Position numbers and translations under genes: made by a program
Shown: positions 1 through 9,376 of the stretch, piece after piece
How the letters are laid out: every line of letters begins with the position of its first letter
Numbering within the stretch: the first letter of the stretch is position 1
The notes under the pieces: model-generated
What the model was told of the DNA's origin: nothing
The model's input: only the letters and a program-made list of their open reading frames with translations
The model's database searches: none
NCBI RefSeq assembly: GCF_015767265.1
Contig: NZ_JADPIB010000002.1
Location: forward strand, 124,001 to 188,000
Direction: 5' to 3'
From: Aureivirga marina
GTDB taxonomy: Bacteria > Bacteroidota > Bacteroidia > Flavobacteriales > Flavobacteriaceae
DNA length: 64,000 nucleotides

Positions 1-561
1 CTTGAAAATATTGTCTATTATGATGGATTTGGTCCTGAAAATATGACTTTAAAAGTTCAATTTCGTTTTAATCCTGTTGGTTATAGTGATTTTAATATTA
101 TTCACTATTTAATCATCTTCGGTAATGAAAATTATGATGTAAATACTGGTTCTGGTAAAATTTATAATGCTTTTCAAATAGAGCATGATGAAAACGCTGA
201 AATTCAAGAACTTTTTTTAAGTCATTATGATGAGTTTGGCTTTCAACTTGATTTGGTAAAATGTAATGTATATATCCTTCCTATTACAGATGGAAATGGT
301 ATTTTGCCATATACTTGCTTTTACGATAACGTTCGACAAGTAAAAGATTATTTTCGATTTAACAATGCAAATTTAATTTCTGTTACAAATCCAAATAATT
401 TAGAACCGCCAATAGTAATTCCTTGGAATCCACTTGAGCCGCCACAAACAACACCAGCAATCCCTTTAGATCCTGCTAAAAAGAAGAAAAAACATTGGTG
501 GGATTGGATTCCTTGGGATGATTGGTTTCCTTGGTGGCCTTGGCAAGAACAAACAACCTAA
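1..561 (+). CDS. 5'-truncated hypothetical protein with Trp-rich C-terminal tail
   Basis: The frame is open from the first base of the window, so the gene starts upstream; 186 codons are visible. An ATG at 43 is inside the open frame and need not be the start. The visible part is a non-repetitive domain rich in Asn, Phe and Tyr, then a Pro-rich linker (NPLEPPQTTPAIPLDP), five lysines and a tail of about 25 residues carrying eight tryptophans (HWWDWIPWDDWFPWWPW). I do not recognise the family. The tail suggests an interface or carbohydrate/membrane-contacting segment, but this is inference. It converges on rplS with a shared hairpin terminator between them. Confidence 0.75.
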   Translation, partial: LENIVYYDGFGPENMTLKVQFRFNPVGYSDFNIIHYLIIFGNENYDVNTGSGKIYNAFQIEHDENAEIQELFLSHYDEFGFQLDLVKCNVYILPITDGNGILPYTCFYDNVRQVKDYFRFNNANLISVTNPNNLEPPIVIPWNPLEPPQTTPAIPLDPAKKKKKHWWDWIPWDDWFPWWPWQEQTT

Positions 562-576
562 TATGTATAACAAAAA

Positions 577-608
577 AATCCTGTTCAAAATTGGAACAGG
601 ATTTTTTT
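577..608. terminator. Bidirectional intrinsic terminator
   Basis: Perfect 10-bp stem AATCCTGTTC / GAACAGGATT with a short loop, flanked by A and T runs, lying between the convergent truncated gene and rplS. It can serve both strands. Confidence 0.85.
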
Positions 609-626
609 ATCAAAAGAAAAATAAAA

Positions 627-977
627 TTATCTTCTTCTTTCTTTAATTCTTGCTTTCTTACCTGTAAGGTTTCTAAAGTAGAAGATACGAGCTCTACGTA
701 CTTTACCTCTTTTGTTAACTTCGATTTTCTCGATAGCTGGTAAGTTTACTGGGAAGATACGCTCTACTCCAACAGTTCCTGACATTTTACGAATAGTAAA
801 AGTCTCAGTTAATCCTGTTCCTCTTCTTTGGATTACTACTCCTCTAAAGAACTGAGTACGAGTCTTAGATCCCTCTACAATTTTGTAATAAACAGTGATT
901 GTATCACCTGCTGCAAACTCTGGTAATTCGTTTTTTGTAACAAATTCGTCTTGTACAAACTTTACTAAAGATTCCAT
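627..977 (-). CDS. rplS: 50S ribosomal protein L19
   Basis: A 116-residue protein, the usual size for L19. It contains the expected core: [13 protein letters not shown], then [14 protein letters not shown], then the [11 protein letters not shown] region, and ends in a very basic tail ([10 protein letters not shown]). It sits at the 30S-50S interface of the ribosome. The ATG start at 977 is preceded by a short AT-rich leader. It is monocistronic here; the trmD-rpsP-rimM neighbours seen in many other phyla are absent, which is normal in Flavobacteriia. Confidence 0.97.
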   Translation of the reverse strand: MESLVKFVQDEFVTKNELPEFAAGDTITVYYKIVEGSKTRTQFFRGVVIQRRGTGLTETFTIRKMSGTVGVERIFPVNLPAIEKIEVNKRGKVRRARIFYFRNLTGKKARIKERRR

Positions 978-1142
978 TTTATATCTTTTATATATGGTTT
1001 AATAAAAATCAACATACACGGTTTTCGTCAGAGGTTAATTTTGAGTTGGCAAATTTATAAAAAAACTATATAAATTCACACACCTATCTGTTAAATATTT
1101 TTATTTAATGATTTTTTAATGTAAGAACTCATTTTCAAAGCA

Positions 1143-4061
1143 TTACTGAATTGCATCTACAATTATTTGTTGAATTTTAGTACGAATATTCTCTTTTACT
1201 AAACCTCGATTTTTAGCATTAGGATAAATTCTGTTCGAAAGAAACACATAAATTAATTGTGTCTGTGGATCTGCCCAAACATAAGTTCCTGTAAATCCAC
1301 TATGTCCAAAACTCGATTCTGAAACACAACCACAAGTAACTGAAATTGTAGAATCTAATTGTGGTTTATCAAATCCAACTCCTTTTCTTACACCATTTTT
1401 TTCGAAATATCGATGGTTAAATTTGTGAAATGTTTCTGGTGAAATGTATTGTTTTCCTCCATAATATCCTTCTTGAAGATACATTTGCATTATTTTCGCA
1501 ATATCATTTGCATTCGCAAAAATCCCAGCATGTCCACCAATTCCGCCTTGCATTGCAGCTCCCATATCATGTACATAACCATGTACTAGAGTATTTCGAT
1601 AATAATCGTCTATTTCTGTTGGAACAATTTCATCTTTTTTCATTCCAGCTTGAATCGGATTATAAGTTGTTCTATAAGCTCCTAATGGTTTATAAAAGTA
1701 TTTTTTTGTCAAATAATTTAAATCTTTTCGATATTGTTCTTCAATGTATTTTTTAAATAAGAAATATGGTAAATCACTGTATTTATAACCAACTTTCTTT
1801 CGTTGATCTGCATCAATTACCCTTGAATAAATTGTGTCTTTATAATCATTTCTTAAATATAAATTCGGTGCAACTTTTACATTATATTTTCCTTTGCTAT
1901 AAATTCTATAATATTTAGAGTCTGGCTTTTTAGTTTTAGAATTTAATGTTTTCACATAAAAAGGAATCCAAGCTTTCAACCTTCCATAATGCGACAAAAC
2001 TTCTTTTACTGTTAAAGTATCTTTATTAGAATCTTTTAAAAAAGGCATAAATGTTCCTAATTCACTATCTAAAGAAAACTTTCCTTCTTCTTCCATTCGC
2101 ATGACAATTGGCAAAGTAGCTAGAATTTTAGTTAGAGAAGCGACATCAAAAACATCTGTATTTTTAATCTTTTGTTTCTTTTTTGCCGTTTGAAAACCAA
2201 AACTTTTTTCATACACTACATTTCCGTCTTTTGCAACTAAGACTTGCATAGCTGGAGCCATTTTTTCATCTAAAACAATACTAGCAATGGAATCAATTTT
2301 AGATAAATATATTGAATTCATTCCAACAGTTTCAGGAGAAGCATAACCTAATCTTTCTAATCTTTTTGTTTTAATTCCTGTTCCAGCAGGAAAATCAGAT
2401 AAAATAGAAACTGGTAATTTTCCTTTTGCTTGTAATGCTCCAAAAATAATTTGTGCAGAAACACTTTGTGCCATTTTACTATTTTGATAAGACACTAAAA
2501 TACTTTCAATATTTGCAAACATTTTTAAATCCAATAAACTATAAGGACTTGTAAAAACATCTAGAATAACTTTCTTTTTTCTTGAAATTTCTTGAATCCA
2601 AACGATTTCTGGATTTGTTAATTTATAGCTTTTCCAAGGATGTGCATTTGACTTATGAAAACCTAAAATCACAACATCATATGCTTTTAATTTTTCTAGA
2701 ACAACATCAACTGTTTTCCCTCTAATCACATCTACTTTTGCATATTTTTGAAGTGTTTCTACAAAAGTTTTATTTTCAGCATCTCCAAGTTTTACATAAG
2801 CAATCTTTTGTTGTTCTAAATTACGAATCGGAATTAGATTTTCTTCATTTTTAATGACAGTCATTGCATTTTCAATCAATTTCCTGTGCAAAACCTTATT
2901 TTCTTTCGTATGTAAATCTTCTATAATATTTGTTTCCTTAATTGGTTTAAAATGTTCTAATCCTGCCCAATATTTCGCTTCTAATATTTTTCTAACAGAA
3001 TAATCTAAACGTTCTTCTGTAAGTGTTCCTTTTTCTAATGCTTTTTTAAATGTTTTTATCGTATTTGGAATATCTTGAGGAAATAACAAAATATCATTTC
3101 CTGCCAAAAAAGCATCATAATCCAATCTTCCTTTTTCAGAAAAATCTGCTGCTCCTTTCATGTTTAATGCATCTGTGATAATCAAACCTTCAAATCCCAT
3201 TTTATTTTTTAAATAATCCGTCACAACATCTTTACTTAAAGAAGTTGGAATATTTGCATTTAATTGCATACTTGGAACACTTAAATGTGCCACCATTACG
3301 CTTGCAACATTATGATTAAAAAGTTGATAATATGGATATAATTCTACATTTTCTATTCTATTTTCATCAAATAAAACACTTGGCAATGTCTTATGAGAAT
3401 CTGTAGAAGTATCTCCATGACCTGGGAAATGTTTCGCACATGCCAAAACATGTTCTTTTTGCATTCCTTCTGTAAAAGCAATTGCTTTTTCTGCAACATT
3501 AAATTTATTTTCACCAAAAGATCGATTTCCAATAATTGGATTATTAGGATTTGTATTTATATCTACAACAGGCGCAAAATTCATTGTAATTCCAACACGA
3601 TTACAATGTTTTCCTACTTGTTCTCCAAATTGACGAATCAGCGTTGTATCTTGAATTGCTCCTAAAGTCATATTCCAAGGAAATTTATACGTATTATTTA
3701 AACGCATATTTAATCCCCATTCTCCATCAAAACCAATTAATAAAGGAATATTTGCAATTTTCTGATATTCATTTGTAAGTTTTACTTGACGAATTGGCTC
3801 TCCTTTCATGAAAATCAACCCACCAATTTTATATTTTTTTATTGTCTCTTTTAATTTTTTTTCTTCTTTTACATCTCCTGTTGAATAGGCAGGAATCATA
3901 AAAAGTTGACCAATTTTCTCTTCAATAGTTAATTTTTGCAAAACACTATCCACCCATTTCTGTTGTTTTTCCCAATCTTTAGTGATTAAAGGATTATTCT
4001 GTTGTGAAATCATATTTGTAACAAACAACATAAACAACAATAATGACAGTATTTTTTTCAT
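1143..4061 (-). CDS. GH3 beta-N-acetylhexosaminidase fused to serine hydrolase (beta-lactamase-like)
   Basis: 972 residues with an N-terminal signal peptide (MKKILSLLLFMLFVTNMISQ). Residues ~30-390 are a family 3 glycoside hydrolase of NagZ type: the motif KHFPGHGDTSTDSH (210-223) supplies the NagZ-specific His/Asp pair and D297 in GLIITDALN is the likely nucleophile. Residues ~400-560 resemble the GH3 C-terminal domain. Residues ~580-972 are a beta-lactamase/class C-like serine hydrolase with the S642-x-x-K645 motif (ASLTK) and a late HSGFTGT box. This fusion is known in Bacteroidota and probably trims muropeptides or GlcNAc-MurNAc in the periplasm. NagZ activity is inferred from motifs; the target of the serine hydrolase half is unknown. 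Confidence 0.92.
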   Translation of the reverse strand: MKKILSLLLFMLFVTNMISQQNNPLITKDWEKQQKWVDSVLQKLTIEEKIGQLFMIPAYSTGDVKEEKKLKETIKKYKIGGLIFMKGEPIRQVKLTNEYQKIANIPLLIGFDGEWGLNMRLNNTYKFPWNMTLGAIQDTTLIRQFGEQVGKHCNRVGITMNFAPVVDINTNPNNPIIGNRSFGENKFNVAEKAIAFTEGMQKEHVLACAKHFPGHGDTSTDSHKTLPSVLFDENRIENVELYPYYQLFNHNVASVMVAHLSVPSMQLNANIPTSLSKDVVTDYLKNKMGFEGLIITDALNMKGAADFSEKGRLDYDAFLAGNDILLFPQDIPNTIKTFKKALEKGTLTEERLDYSVRKILEAKYWAGLEHFKPIKETNIIEDLHTKENKVLHRKLIENAMTVIKNEENLIPIRNLEQQKIAYVKLGDAENKTFVETLQKYAKVDVIRGKTVDVVLEKLKAYDVVILGFHKSNAHPWKSYKLTNPEIVWIQEISRKKKVILDVFTSPYSLLDLKMFANIESILVSYQNSKMAQSVSAQIIFGALQAKGKLPVSILSDFPAGTGIKTKRLERLGYASPETVGMNSIYLSKIDSIASIVLDEKMAPAMQVLVAKDGNVVYEKSFGFQTAKKKQKIKNTDVFDVASLTKILATLPIVMRMEEEGKFSLDSELGTFMPFLKDSNKDTLTVKEVLSHYGRLKAWIPFYVKTLNSKTKKPDSKYYRIYSKGKYNVKVAPNLYLRNDYKDTIYSRVIDADQRKKVGYKYSDLPYFLFKKYIEEQYRKDLNYLTKKYFYKPLGAYRTTYNPIQAGMKKDEIVPTEIDDYYRNTLVHGYVHDMGAAMQGGIGGHAGIFANANDIAKIMQMYLQEGYYGGKQYISPETFHKFNHRYFEKNGVRKGVGFDKPQLDSTISVTCGCVSESSFGHSGFTGTYVWADPQTQLIYVFLSNRIYPNAKNRGLVKENIRTKIQQIIVDAIQ

Positions 4062-4222
4062 AAGTATTTGGGTATATATTATTAAAACTTAAATAAATTT
4101 AGTGTTTCGGTTTCTAATCAGAAATTTATTTATTTTTTTGATTAAAAAGTTTAAAATTTTTCATAAAAAACGATCTGACAGGTTTCGTATTTTTTGTCTA
4201 ATATACTTATTAAATACAGAAA

Positions 4223-4248
4223 AGACAAGGTATAATCACACCTTGTCT
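4223..4248 (-). terminator. Hairpin terminator downstream of the 4301-5589 gene pair
   Basis: Stem AGACAAGGT / ACCTTGTCT with an 8-base loop. Read on the minus strand it is followed by TTTT, so it fits as the end of the transcript carrying the exonuclease and its small partner, ahead of the GH3 fusion gene. Confidence 0.7.
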
Positions 4249-4300
4249 CTTCCATTTTTTTCAAATAAATTTATTCTAAGAAAAAAGAATAAGAAACGAA

Positions 4301-4798
4301 TTAAGATACTTTTGATGGAATAAATCGTTGGTGCCAACTCTTTGACGCTTCGATTTCCCATTCTGTTTCAAATGCTTTTTTTGTTTGTACCATGTTGTTG
4401 AAAACTATTGTTTCAGAAGTAATTTTTCCTTCTTTTGCATAATTTTGAAAATCTGCTAAAGAAAGTAAATTGATATTTTCTCCAACTTTAAAAGTAATAT
4501 TCATTTTATTCATTAAATCTACTTGGAAAGCTTGCTCAATTTGCTTCATTGCATTCACAGACGAATCGATAGAACAACCTGAAACATTATTAAAAGATTC
4601 ATCTACAGCTAAAACAATAAATTGATTATATTTTATCGTATAACTTCCTTTTAAATCATCTCCATGACGAACCCATTTTGTAACAAATTCTTCTAATTTT
4701 GTTTCAATTTCAGAAATCTCAGCTTCTGTGAATTCTCTATTTGCTTGATAAATCCAAACTCTTGAAGAATCTGGCATTTCATTAAAATCTACAAACAT
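4301..4798 (-). CDS. Conserved Bacteroidota protein, often mislabelled 'ABC transporter ATPase'
   Basis: 165 residues beginning MFVDFNEMPDSSRVWIYQAN and ending near SWHQRFIPSKVS. From memory this matches a family found across Flavobacteriia that automatic annotation calls 'ABC transporter ATPase'. No Walker A, Walker B or signature motif is visible and the protein is too small for an ABC ATPase, so that name should not be trusted. There is no signal peptide or membrane segment. It follows the DnaQ-like exonuclease gene by 14 bases on the same strand and is probably co-transcribed. Function unknown. Confidence 0.85.
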   Translation of the reverse strand: MFVDFNEMPDSSRVWIYQANREFTEAEISEIETKLEEFVTKWVRHGDDLKGSYTIKYNQFIVLAVDESFNNVSGCSIDSSVNAMKQIEQAFQVDLMNKMNITFKVGENINLLSLADFQNYAKEGKITSETIVFNNMVQTKKAFETEWEIEASKSWHQRFIPSKVS

Positions 4799-4812
4799 AT
4801 TCTTTCTTCTTT

Positions 4813-5589
4813 TTAACTTAATTTATTATTTAAAGCTCTTAATTTAATCGCTGTCAATATTTTCTTTGTATAAAGAGGGAAATCCGACTTTTGAATCCAA
4901 GAATAATATCCTTGATCTTTTTGTAAAACTTCCTCTACTTTCTGTCCTTTATATTTTCCAAAAGTGAAAATTTCTTCACCTTCTTTATCAAAAACGATAA
5001 ATCCAGCAAAATCTGCTCTTTCACTATGCGTAGAAAATTTATTTAAGAACTTAACGTCATTTTCTAAATCTTCGTATTTTTCAATTTGAGCTTTTAAAAT
5101 TTCATACGTTGCTAAAGTGTCTGCTTCAGCAGAATGTGCATTTTCTAATGTTTTATCACAATAGAATTCGTAAGCTGCACTTAAAGTTCTTTGTTCTTTT
5201 TTATGGTAAATTACTTGCACATCTACAGCAACACGATTTTTCATATCAAAATCAACATCTGCACGTAACATTTCTTCTGCCAAAAGTGGAATATCAAATC
5301 GATTTGAATTAAATCCAGCCAAATCACAATCTTTAATCATTGTGTTTACTTGTGGCGCTAATTCTTTAAAAGTTGGTTCATTTGCAACTTTTTCGTTTGT
5401 GATTCCGTGAATCTCTGTAGATTCTTTCGGGATTTTTACTTCTGGATTTACCAACCAAGTTTTGCTTTCTTTATTTCCGTTTGGATAAATTTTTAAAATA
5501 GAAATTTCAACAATTCTATCTTTTGCAATATTGATTCCTGTAGTTTCTAAATCAAAAAATATGATTGGTCTATGTAATTTAAGTTCCAT
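4813..5589 (-). CDS. DnaQ-like 3'-5' exonuclease (DEDDh family)
   Basis: 258 residues with an N-terminal RNase T/DNA polymerase III epsilon-type exonuclease fold. Exo I is FFDLETTG (D13, E15), a conserved HGITNE segment follows, Exo II is GFNSNRFDIPLL, and Exo III is HSAEADTLATYEIL with the catalytic His and Asp of the DEDDh class. The C-terminal ~70 residues (FGKYKGQKVEEVLQKDQGYY) form a small extra domain common in Bacteroidota versions. It likely degrades single-stranded or RNA/DNA ends; whether it acts as a polymerase proofreading subunit cannot be judged here. It is probably the first gene of a two-gene unit. Confidence 0.93.
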   Translation of the reverse strand: MELKLHRPIIFFDLETTGINIAKDRIVEISILKIYPNGNKESKTWLVNPEVKIPKESTEIHGITNEKVANEPTFKELAPQVNTMIKDCDLAGFNSNRFDIPLLAEEMLRADVDFDMKNRVAVDVQVIYHKKEQRTLSAAYEFYCDKTLENAHSAEADTLATYEILKAQIEKYEDLENDVKFLNKFSTHSERADFAGFIVFDKEGEEIFTFGKYKGQKVEEVLQKDQGYYSWIQKSDFPLYTKKILTAIKLRALNNKLS

Positions 5590-5714
5590 AAATATTTTTC
5601 TAGTTTTTCAAATGTAAAAGTACAATAATTTAGACTAAATTTAATCAAAAATATGATGGAAACTATGAATATTCCATAAACTTCAGAAACTTTAGAACTT
5701 AATTTTTTTAAACT

Positions 5715-5747
5715 TAAAAAGCTAGCCCAATTAAGAACTAGCTTTCT
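5715..5747 (-). terminator. Hairpin terminator of the L-domain T9SS gene
   Basis: Stem AAAGCTAG / CTAGCTTT with a 12-base loop; on the minus strand it is followed by a T-rich run, about 40 bases beyond the stop codon of the 772-residue secreted protein. Confidence 0.65.
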
Positions 5748-5782
5748 AAAATATTTTGATTCTATTTCTAATTAAATTCTCT

Positions 5783-8101
5783 TTATTTAGAAATTAAAAG
5801 TGTTTTTGAAACTTTTTGATTTTTATCATTGATTAACTTTATGATATAAAATCCGTTATCATATTCGACTAAAGAAACTTGATTATTTTTTACTTTAAAT
5901 TTCTCTAAAAATTGTCCTGTATAATTATACAATTCTATTTCTTTAATTCCGTTTGGAACCGTTAAGACATCACGAACTGGATTTGGATAATAAGTAAAAT
6001 TTTCCAAAGAATTTTCTGTAATATCTAAACTACAATTATCCAAAATATCTTGCTTACTTTCACATCCATCATCATTATTTGAAATAGTTATCACTCCTCC
6101 AACACCATCATTTTCTAATAAATCACACAAAGCTGTACAAGTTGCTAAAACGGCATTATCTTGCATAAATAAATCTCCTGTAACTGTAGTGATATTATTT
6201 AATCCTTCTAAAGTTTCTAAATTCATATTTTCTTGAATAGAAAGATGTCCTCCAATAGAAGTAATATTTGATAAAGCAGTTACATCCGTCAAATTTGAAT
6301 TGGTAAAAAATCGTAAGTTTCCGTTGATTTCTGTTAGATTTTCAAATCCTAAAATAGATTCTAAAGCGTCATTTCCTCCAAAATATAAATCACCTTCCAC
6401 AGAATTTAAACCAGAAAAACCAGTAAGAGAAGTTAAAGTATTATTATTATCAATAATAACATTTGTTCCAACATAAATGATATTTTCCAAACCAGAAGTT
6501 CCTGTTAAAGAATGGTTGCTATCTAATTCTAAATAATCTCCTACAGAAATAATTTTAGATAAAATTGATAAATCAGAAATATCACTTTCTTGAATTTTTA
6601 AATATCCTGTGATTTTCGAGCAATTTGTTGTAAAATTATCTAATTCTGCTTGTGATGTAAACAAATAATTTCCATCGTTATTTGGAAAACCTGGACATTC
6701 TGCACATTTTTCCTCAATTGCTTCTTTAGAATCACAATCTTCTTCATTATTAGAAATTAAAATTGCACCTGAAACACCATTATTTTCAAACAAAGCACAA
6801 AAAGCTGTACAAGTTTCTAGAAAGAAATTATTTTGAACTTCTAGATTTCCTCCAATTGATGTAATCGATGAAAGTCCTTCTAAAGTTTCTAAAATAATAT
6901 TCCCATTAATTTTTACATCATCTCCTACTGTTGTAACAGAAGAAAGAGCATCTAAAGAAATTAAACTTGCATTATCTAAAATTTCTAATTTATCTGCAAT
7001 AGAAGTGATATTTTCAAATCCTGTAATATTTTCCAAACTTGCATTATCTGAAATCAATAATTTATCATCAATTGAATTTAAACCAGAAAAACCAGTTAAA
7101 GAAGTTAATAATTCATTATCATCGATATAAATTCCTTGTGAAATTGTAGTAACATTCTCCAAACCTGATGTGGTTATCAATAAGTCATTATTAAAAATTT
7201 CAACACCGCCTTCAATCTCTGTAATTTTAGTTAAAATGGATAAATCTGTAATATCACTTTCTTCCAAATTAGAAGCACCAATAATTAAATTTCCAGTGAT
7301 TTTTGTACAGTTTGTGGTAAAAGCATCCAATTCTGCTTGTGAAGTAAAACGATAATTTCCATTATCAATAGGAAAACCTGGACAATTATCACATTCTGTT
7401 TCGATTGCTCCTTGACTTTCACAACCTGTTGCATTTCCAGATATAAAAATATTCCCTCCAATTCCATTTCCATCTAAAAGTTCACAAATTGCAGTACAAC
7501 TTGTCAAAAGTGTATTATCTTGAATTAATAAATCTCCAGTAATTGTTGTGATATTTTCAAATCCAGCCAGTGAAGGAATTGCTATATTATCTTCAATATA
7601 TAAATCTTCTCCAATAGTAGTAACATTTGAAAAAGCTTCGAAGGAAATTAAATTTGGATTATTAAAAACATCTATATCTCCACTAACGGATTGAACATTA
7701 TCAAAACCTGAAACATTTTGCAAATTTGCATTATCATTAATTTGAAGTTTCCCTCCAATAGCAGTTAATCCTGAAAAACCAGATAATGAAGTCAACATAT
7801 CGTTATCATCAATCAAAACACCATTAACAGATGTCAAATTTTCCAATCCATTTGTATTTGTTATCAAATCATTATCATATAATTCAATGTATTCTCCAAC
7901 TGTAGTAATTTTAGATAAAATGGATAAATCTGTAATATTACTTCCATCTAAAACCAATCTTCCAGTAATTGTCGTACAATCTTCCGTAAAAGCATCTAAT
8001 TGCGCTTGTGAAGTAAAAGTATAGTTTGGATCAGAACAGTTCTGCGAATTCACTGTTGTCAAACCAAAAATTAAAAAAAGAAAAAGTAAAGTTCGTCTCA
8101 T
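5783..8101 (-). CDS. T9SS-secreted protein with three receptor L-domain-like modules
   Basis: 772 residues: signal peptide (MRRTLLFLFLIFGLTTVNSQ), three homologous modules of ~220 residues, then a T9SS type A sorting domain starting at NFTYYPNPVRDVL and ending in KTLLISK. Each module starts with a Cys-flanked segment (for example NYTFTSQAQLDAF), runs through a ladder of beta-helix turns of the type 'TIGGKLQINDNANLQNVSGF', and ends with a Cys pair and CPGFP linker. This resembles receptor L-domain/LRR-like solenoids of surface proteins. It is probably exported through the outer membrane and attached to the cell surface. Ligand unknown. It is divergent from the lipase-like gene at 8235. Confidence 0.9.
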   Translation of the reverse strand: MRRTLLFLFLIFGLTTVNSQNCSDPNYTFTSQAQLDAFTEDCTTITGRLVLDGSNITDLSILSKITTVGEYIELYDNDLITNTNGLENLTSVNGVLIDDNDMLTSLSGFSGLTAIGGKLQINDNANLQNVSGFDNVQSVSGDIDVFNNPNLISFEAFSNVTTIGEDLYIEDNIAIPSLAGFENITTITGDLLIQDNTLLTSCTAICELLDGNGIGGNIFISGNATGCESQGAIETECDNCPGFPIDNGNYRFTSQAELDAFTTNCTKITGNLIIGASNLEESDITDLSILTKITEIEGGVEIFNNDLLITTSGLENVTTISQGIYIDDNELLTSLTGFSGLNSIDDKLLISDNASLENITGFENITSIADKLEILDNASLISLDALSSVTTVGDDVKINGNIILETLEGLSSITSIGGNLEVQNNFFLETCTAFCALFENNGVSGAILISNNEEDCDSKEAIEEKCAECPGFPNNDGNYLFTSQAELDNFTTNCSKITGYLKIQESDISDLSILSKIISVGDYLELDSNHSLTGTSGLENIIYVGTNVIIDNNNTLTSLTGFSGLNSVEGDLYFGGNDALESILGFENLTEINGNLRFFTNSNLTDVTALSNITSIGGHLSIQENMNLETLEGLNNITTVTGDLFMQDNAVLATCTALCDLLENDGVGGVITISNNDDGCESKQDILDNCSLDITENSLENFTYYPNPVRDVLTVPNGIKEIELYNYTGQFLEKFKVKNNQVSLVEYDNGFYIIKLINDKNQKVSKTLLISK

Positions 8102-8234
8102 ATCATTGTCATTTTCATTAAAATCACATCTAAATTACTTAAATACAAATATTTAACCAATTAAACTTATGTATTTTCATGTTAATTTTTAAAAATTGTA
8201 TCTTTAAGATAAATTCTCAAAATCTTATCTTTTT

Positions 8235-9308
8235 ATGAAACAAATTGTACTTTTTTCTTTAATTATTCTCCTATTTTCACAGTGTGATACAAAGGAAAAA
8301 AATGTAAAACAAATCAATTTAAAACCTGCTAATTCAAAAATTAAAATTGATGCAAAATTGATGATGACTTTTGCCGCAATTGCAGATGAAATGAATGAAC
8401 ATGAACATGATGAAAAAAATACAATTGAAGGTTATTTAAACAGAAAAGATTTAGAAACAAATGCACAATGGGAATTGATTTGGTTTGCTAGAAATTATGA
8501 AAATAGTATTTCCACGTATATTGCAAAAAATAAATCAGATAGTTCTAAATATATCATCGCTTTTTCAGGAACTGATTTGTTCAATATTTTTGAAGTTTCT
8601 AAAATTTTAGATTTAAAAGATTTAGTTCCTCTTTTTGAAGAAAAACCAGAAGAGAAAATCTCTAAAGGTTCCAAAAATTTATATGAAGTTTTATTCAAAT
8701 TGCGCTATCAAGGAAAAACCATTTTTGAAGTAATTGACCATGAAAGAAAAGAAAATCCAAATGCAAATTTTTATTTTTGTGGACATAGTTTGGGTTCAAC
8801 TTTGGCGATTTATTATAGCTATTTTATCAAAGAAAGATGCCGAAAAAATCATATGAAAATTAATATGCATCTATGGGTTTTTGCAAATCCGAGTTTTTAT
8901 AATCGTGCATTTGTAAATGGATTTTTAAAAACAAATTTCGACAAACATTTTTATGCAATTACCAATGATCAAGTTCATAAAAATTACTTTTGGAATATGG
9001 AAAATTTAGCTAAAATTCCATATCCAATGACTTCTAAATTAAAAAAAGAAATTACTAATTTTGGTGAAAAATTTGCAGAAAAACTACCAAAAGGTGATGA
9101 TAAATATATTTCTTTTCCTGCGATTAAAATTAAAAATACATTTCCAATTCATGAAAGTATAAAAGAAAAGGAATTAAAAACTAGGATTGAGTTTTTAAAA
9201 TATGCTGCTTACAATCACAATCGAAATCATTACTTATATAGTTTGGGCGCAAATTGTGTTCCGAAAGATTATAAAGCTCCTGAAGGAAATCACTGTGAAA
9301 TCAAATAA
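8235..9308 (+). CDS. Lipase-like lipoprotein, copy A (GHSLG nucleophile elbow)
   Basis: 357 residues. The N-terminus is a lipoprotein signal with Cys at residue 17 (LLFSQC). The class 3 lipase-like alpha/beta-hydrolase core is visible: strand FAFSGTD region near 110-114, nucleophile elbow FYFCGHSLGS with S185, a candidate acid D245 in AITNDQVHK, and candidate His at 328/332 in YNHNRNHYLYS. It ends with a Cys-containing GANCVP...GNHC segment. A close paralog follows 68 bases downstream, and two distant relatives lie at 50349 and 52343. Lipid-ester hydrolysis is inferred from the fold; substrate unknown. Probably anchored in the outer membrane. Confidence 0.85.
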   Translation: MKQIVLFSLIILLFSQCDTKEKNVKQINLKPANSKIKIDAKLMMTFAAIADEMNEHEHDEKNTIEGYLNRKDLETNAQWELIWFARNYENSISTYIAKNKSDSSKYIIAFSGTDLFNIFEVSKILDLKDLVPLFEEKPEEKISKGSKNLYEVLFKLRYQGKTIFEVIDHERKENPNANFYFCGHSLGSTLAIYYSYFIKERCRKNHMKINMHLWVFANPSFYNRAFVNGFLKTNFDKHFYAITNDQVHKNYFWNMENLAKIPYPMTSKLKKEITNFGEKFAEKLPKGDDKYISFPAIKIKNTFPIHESIKEKELKTRIEFLKYAAYNHNRNHYLYSLGANCVPKDYKAPEGNHCEIK

Positions 9309-9376
9309 TTTTTAGGAAAATATTACATTTCTAAAATTCGAATTGTTTGTAATTTTAATAGAATTTCAAAATTTTT

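Noticed and set aside
522-743. Plus-strand frame across the terminator and L19 gene
   Set aside because: It runs through the bidirectional terminator and opposite rplS, whose identity is certain.
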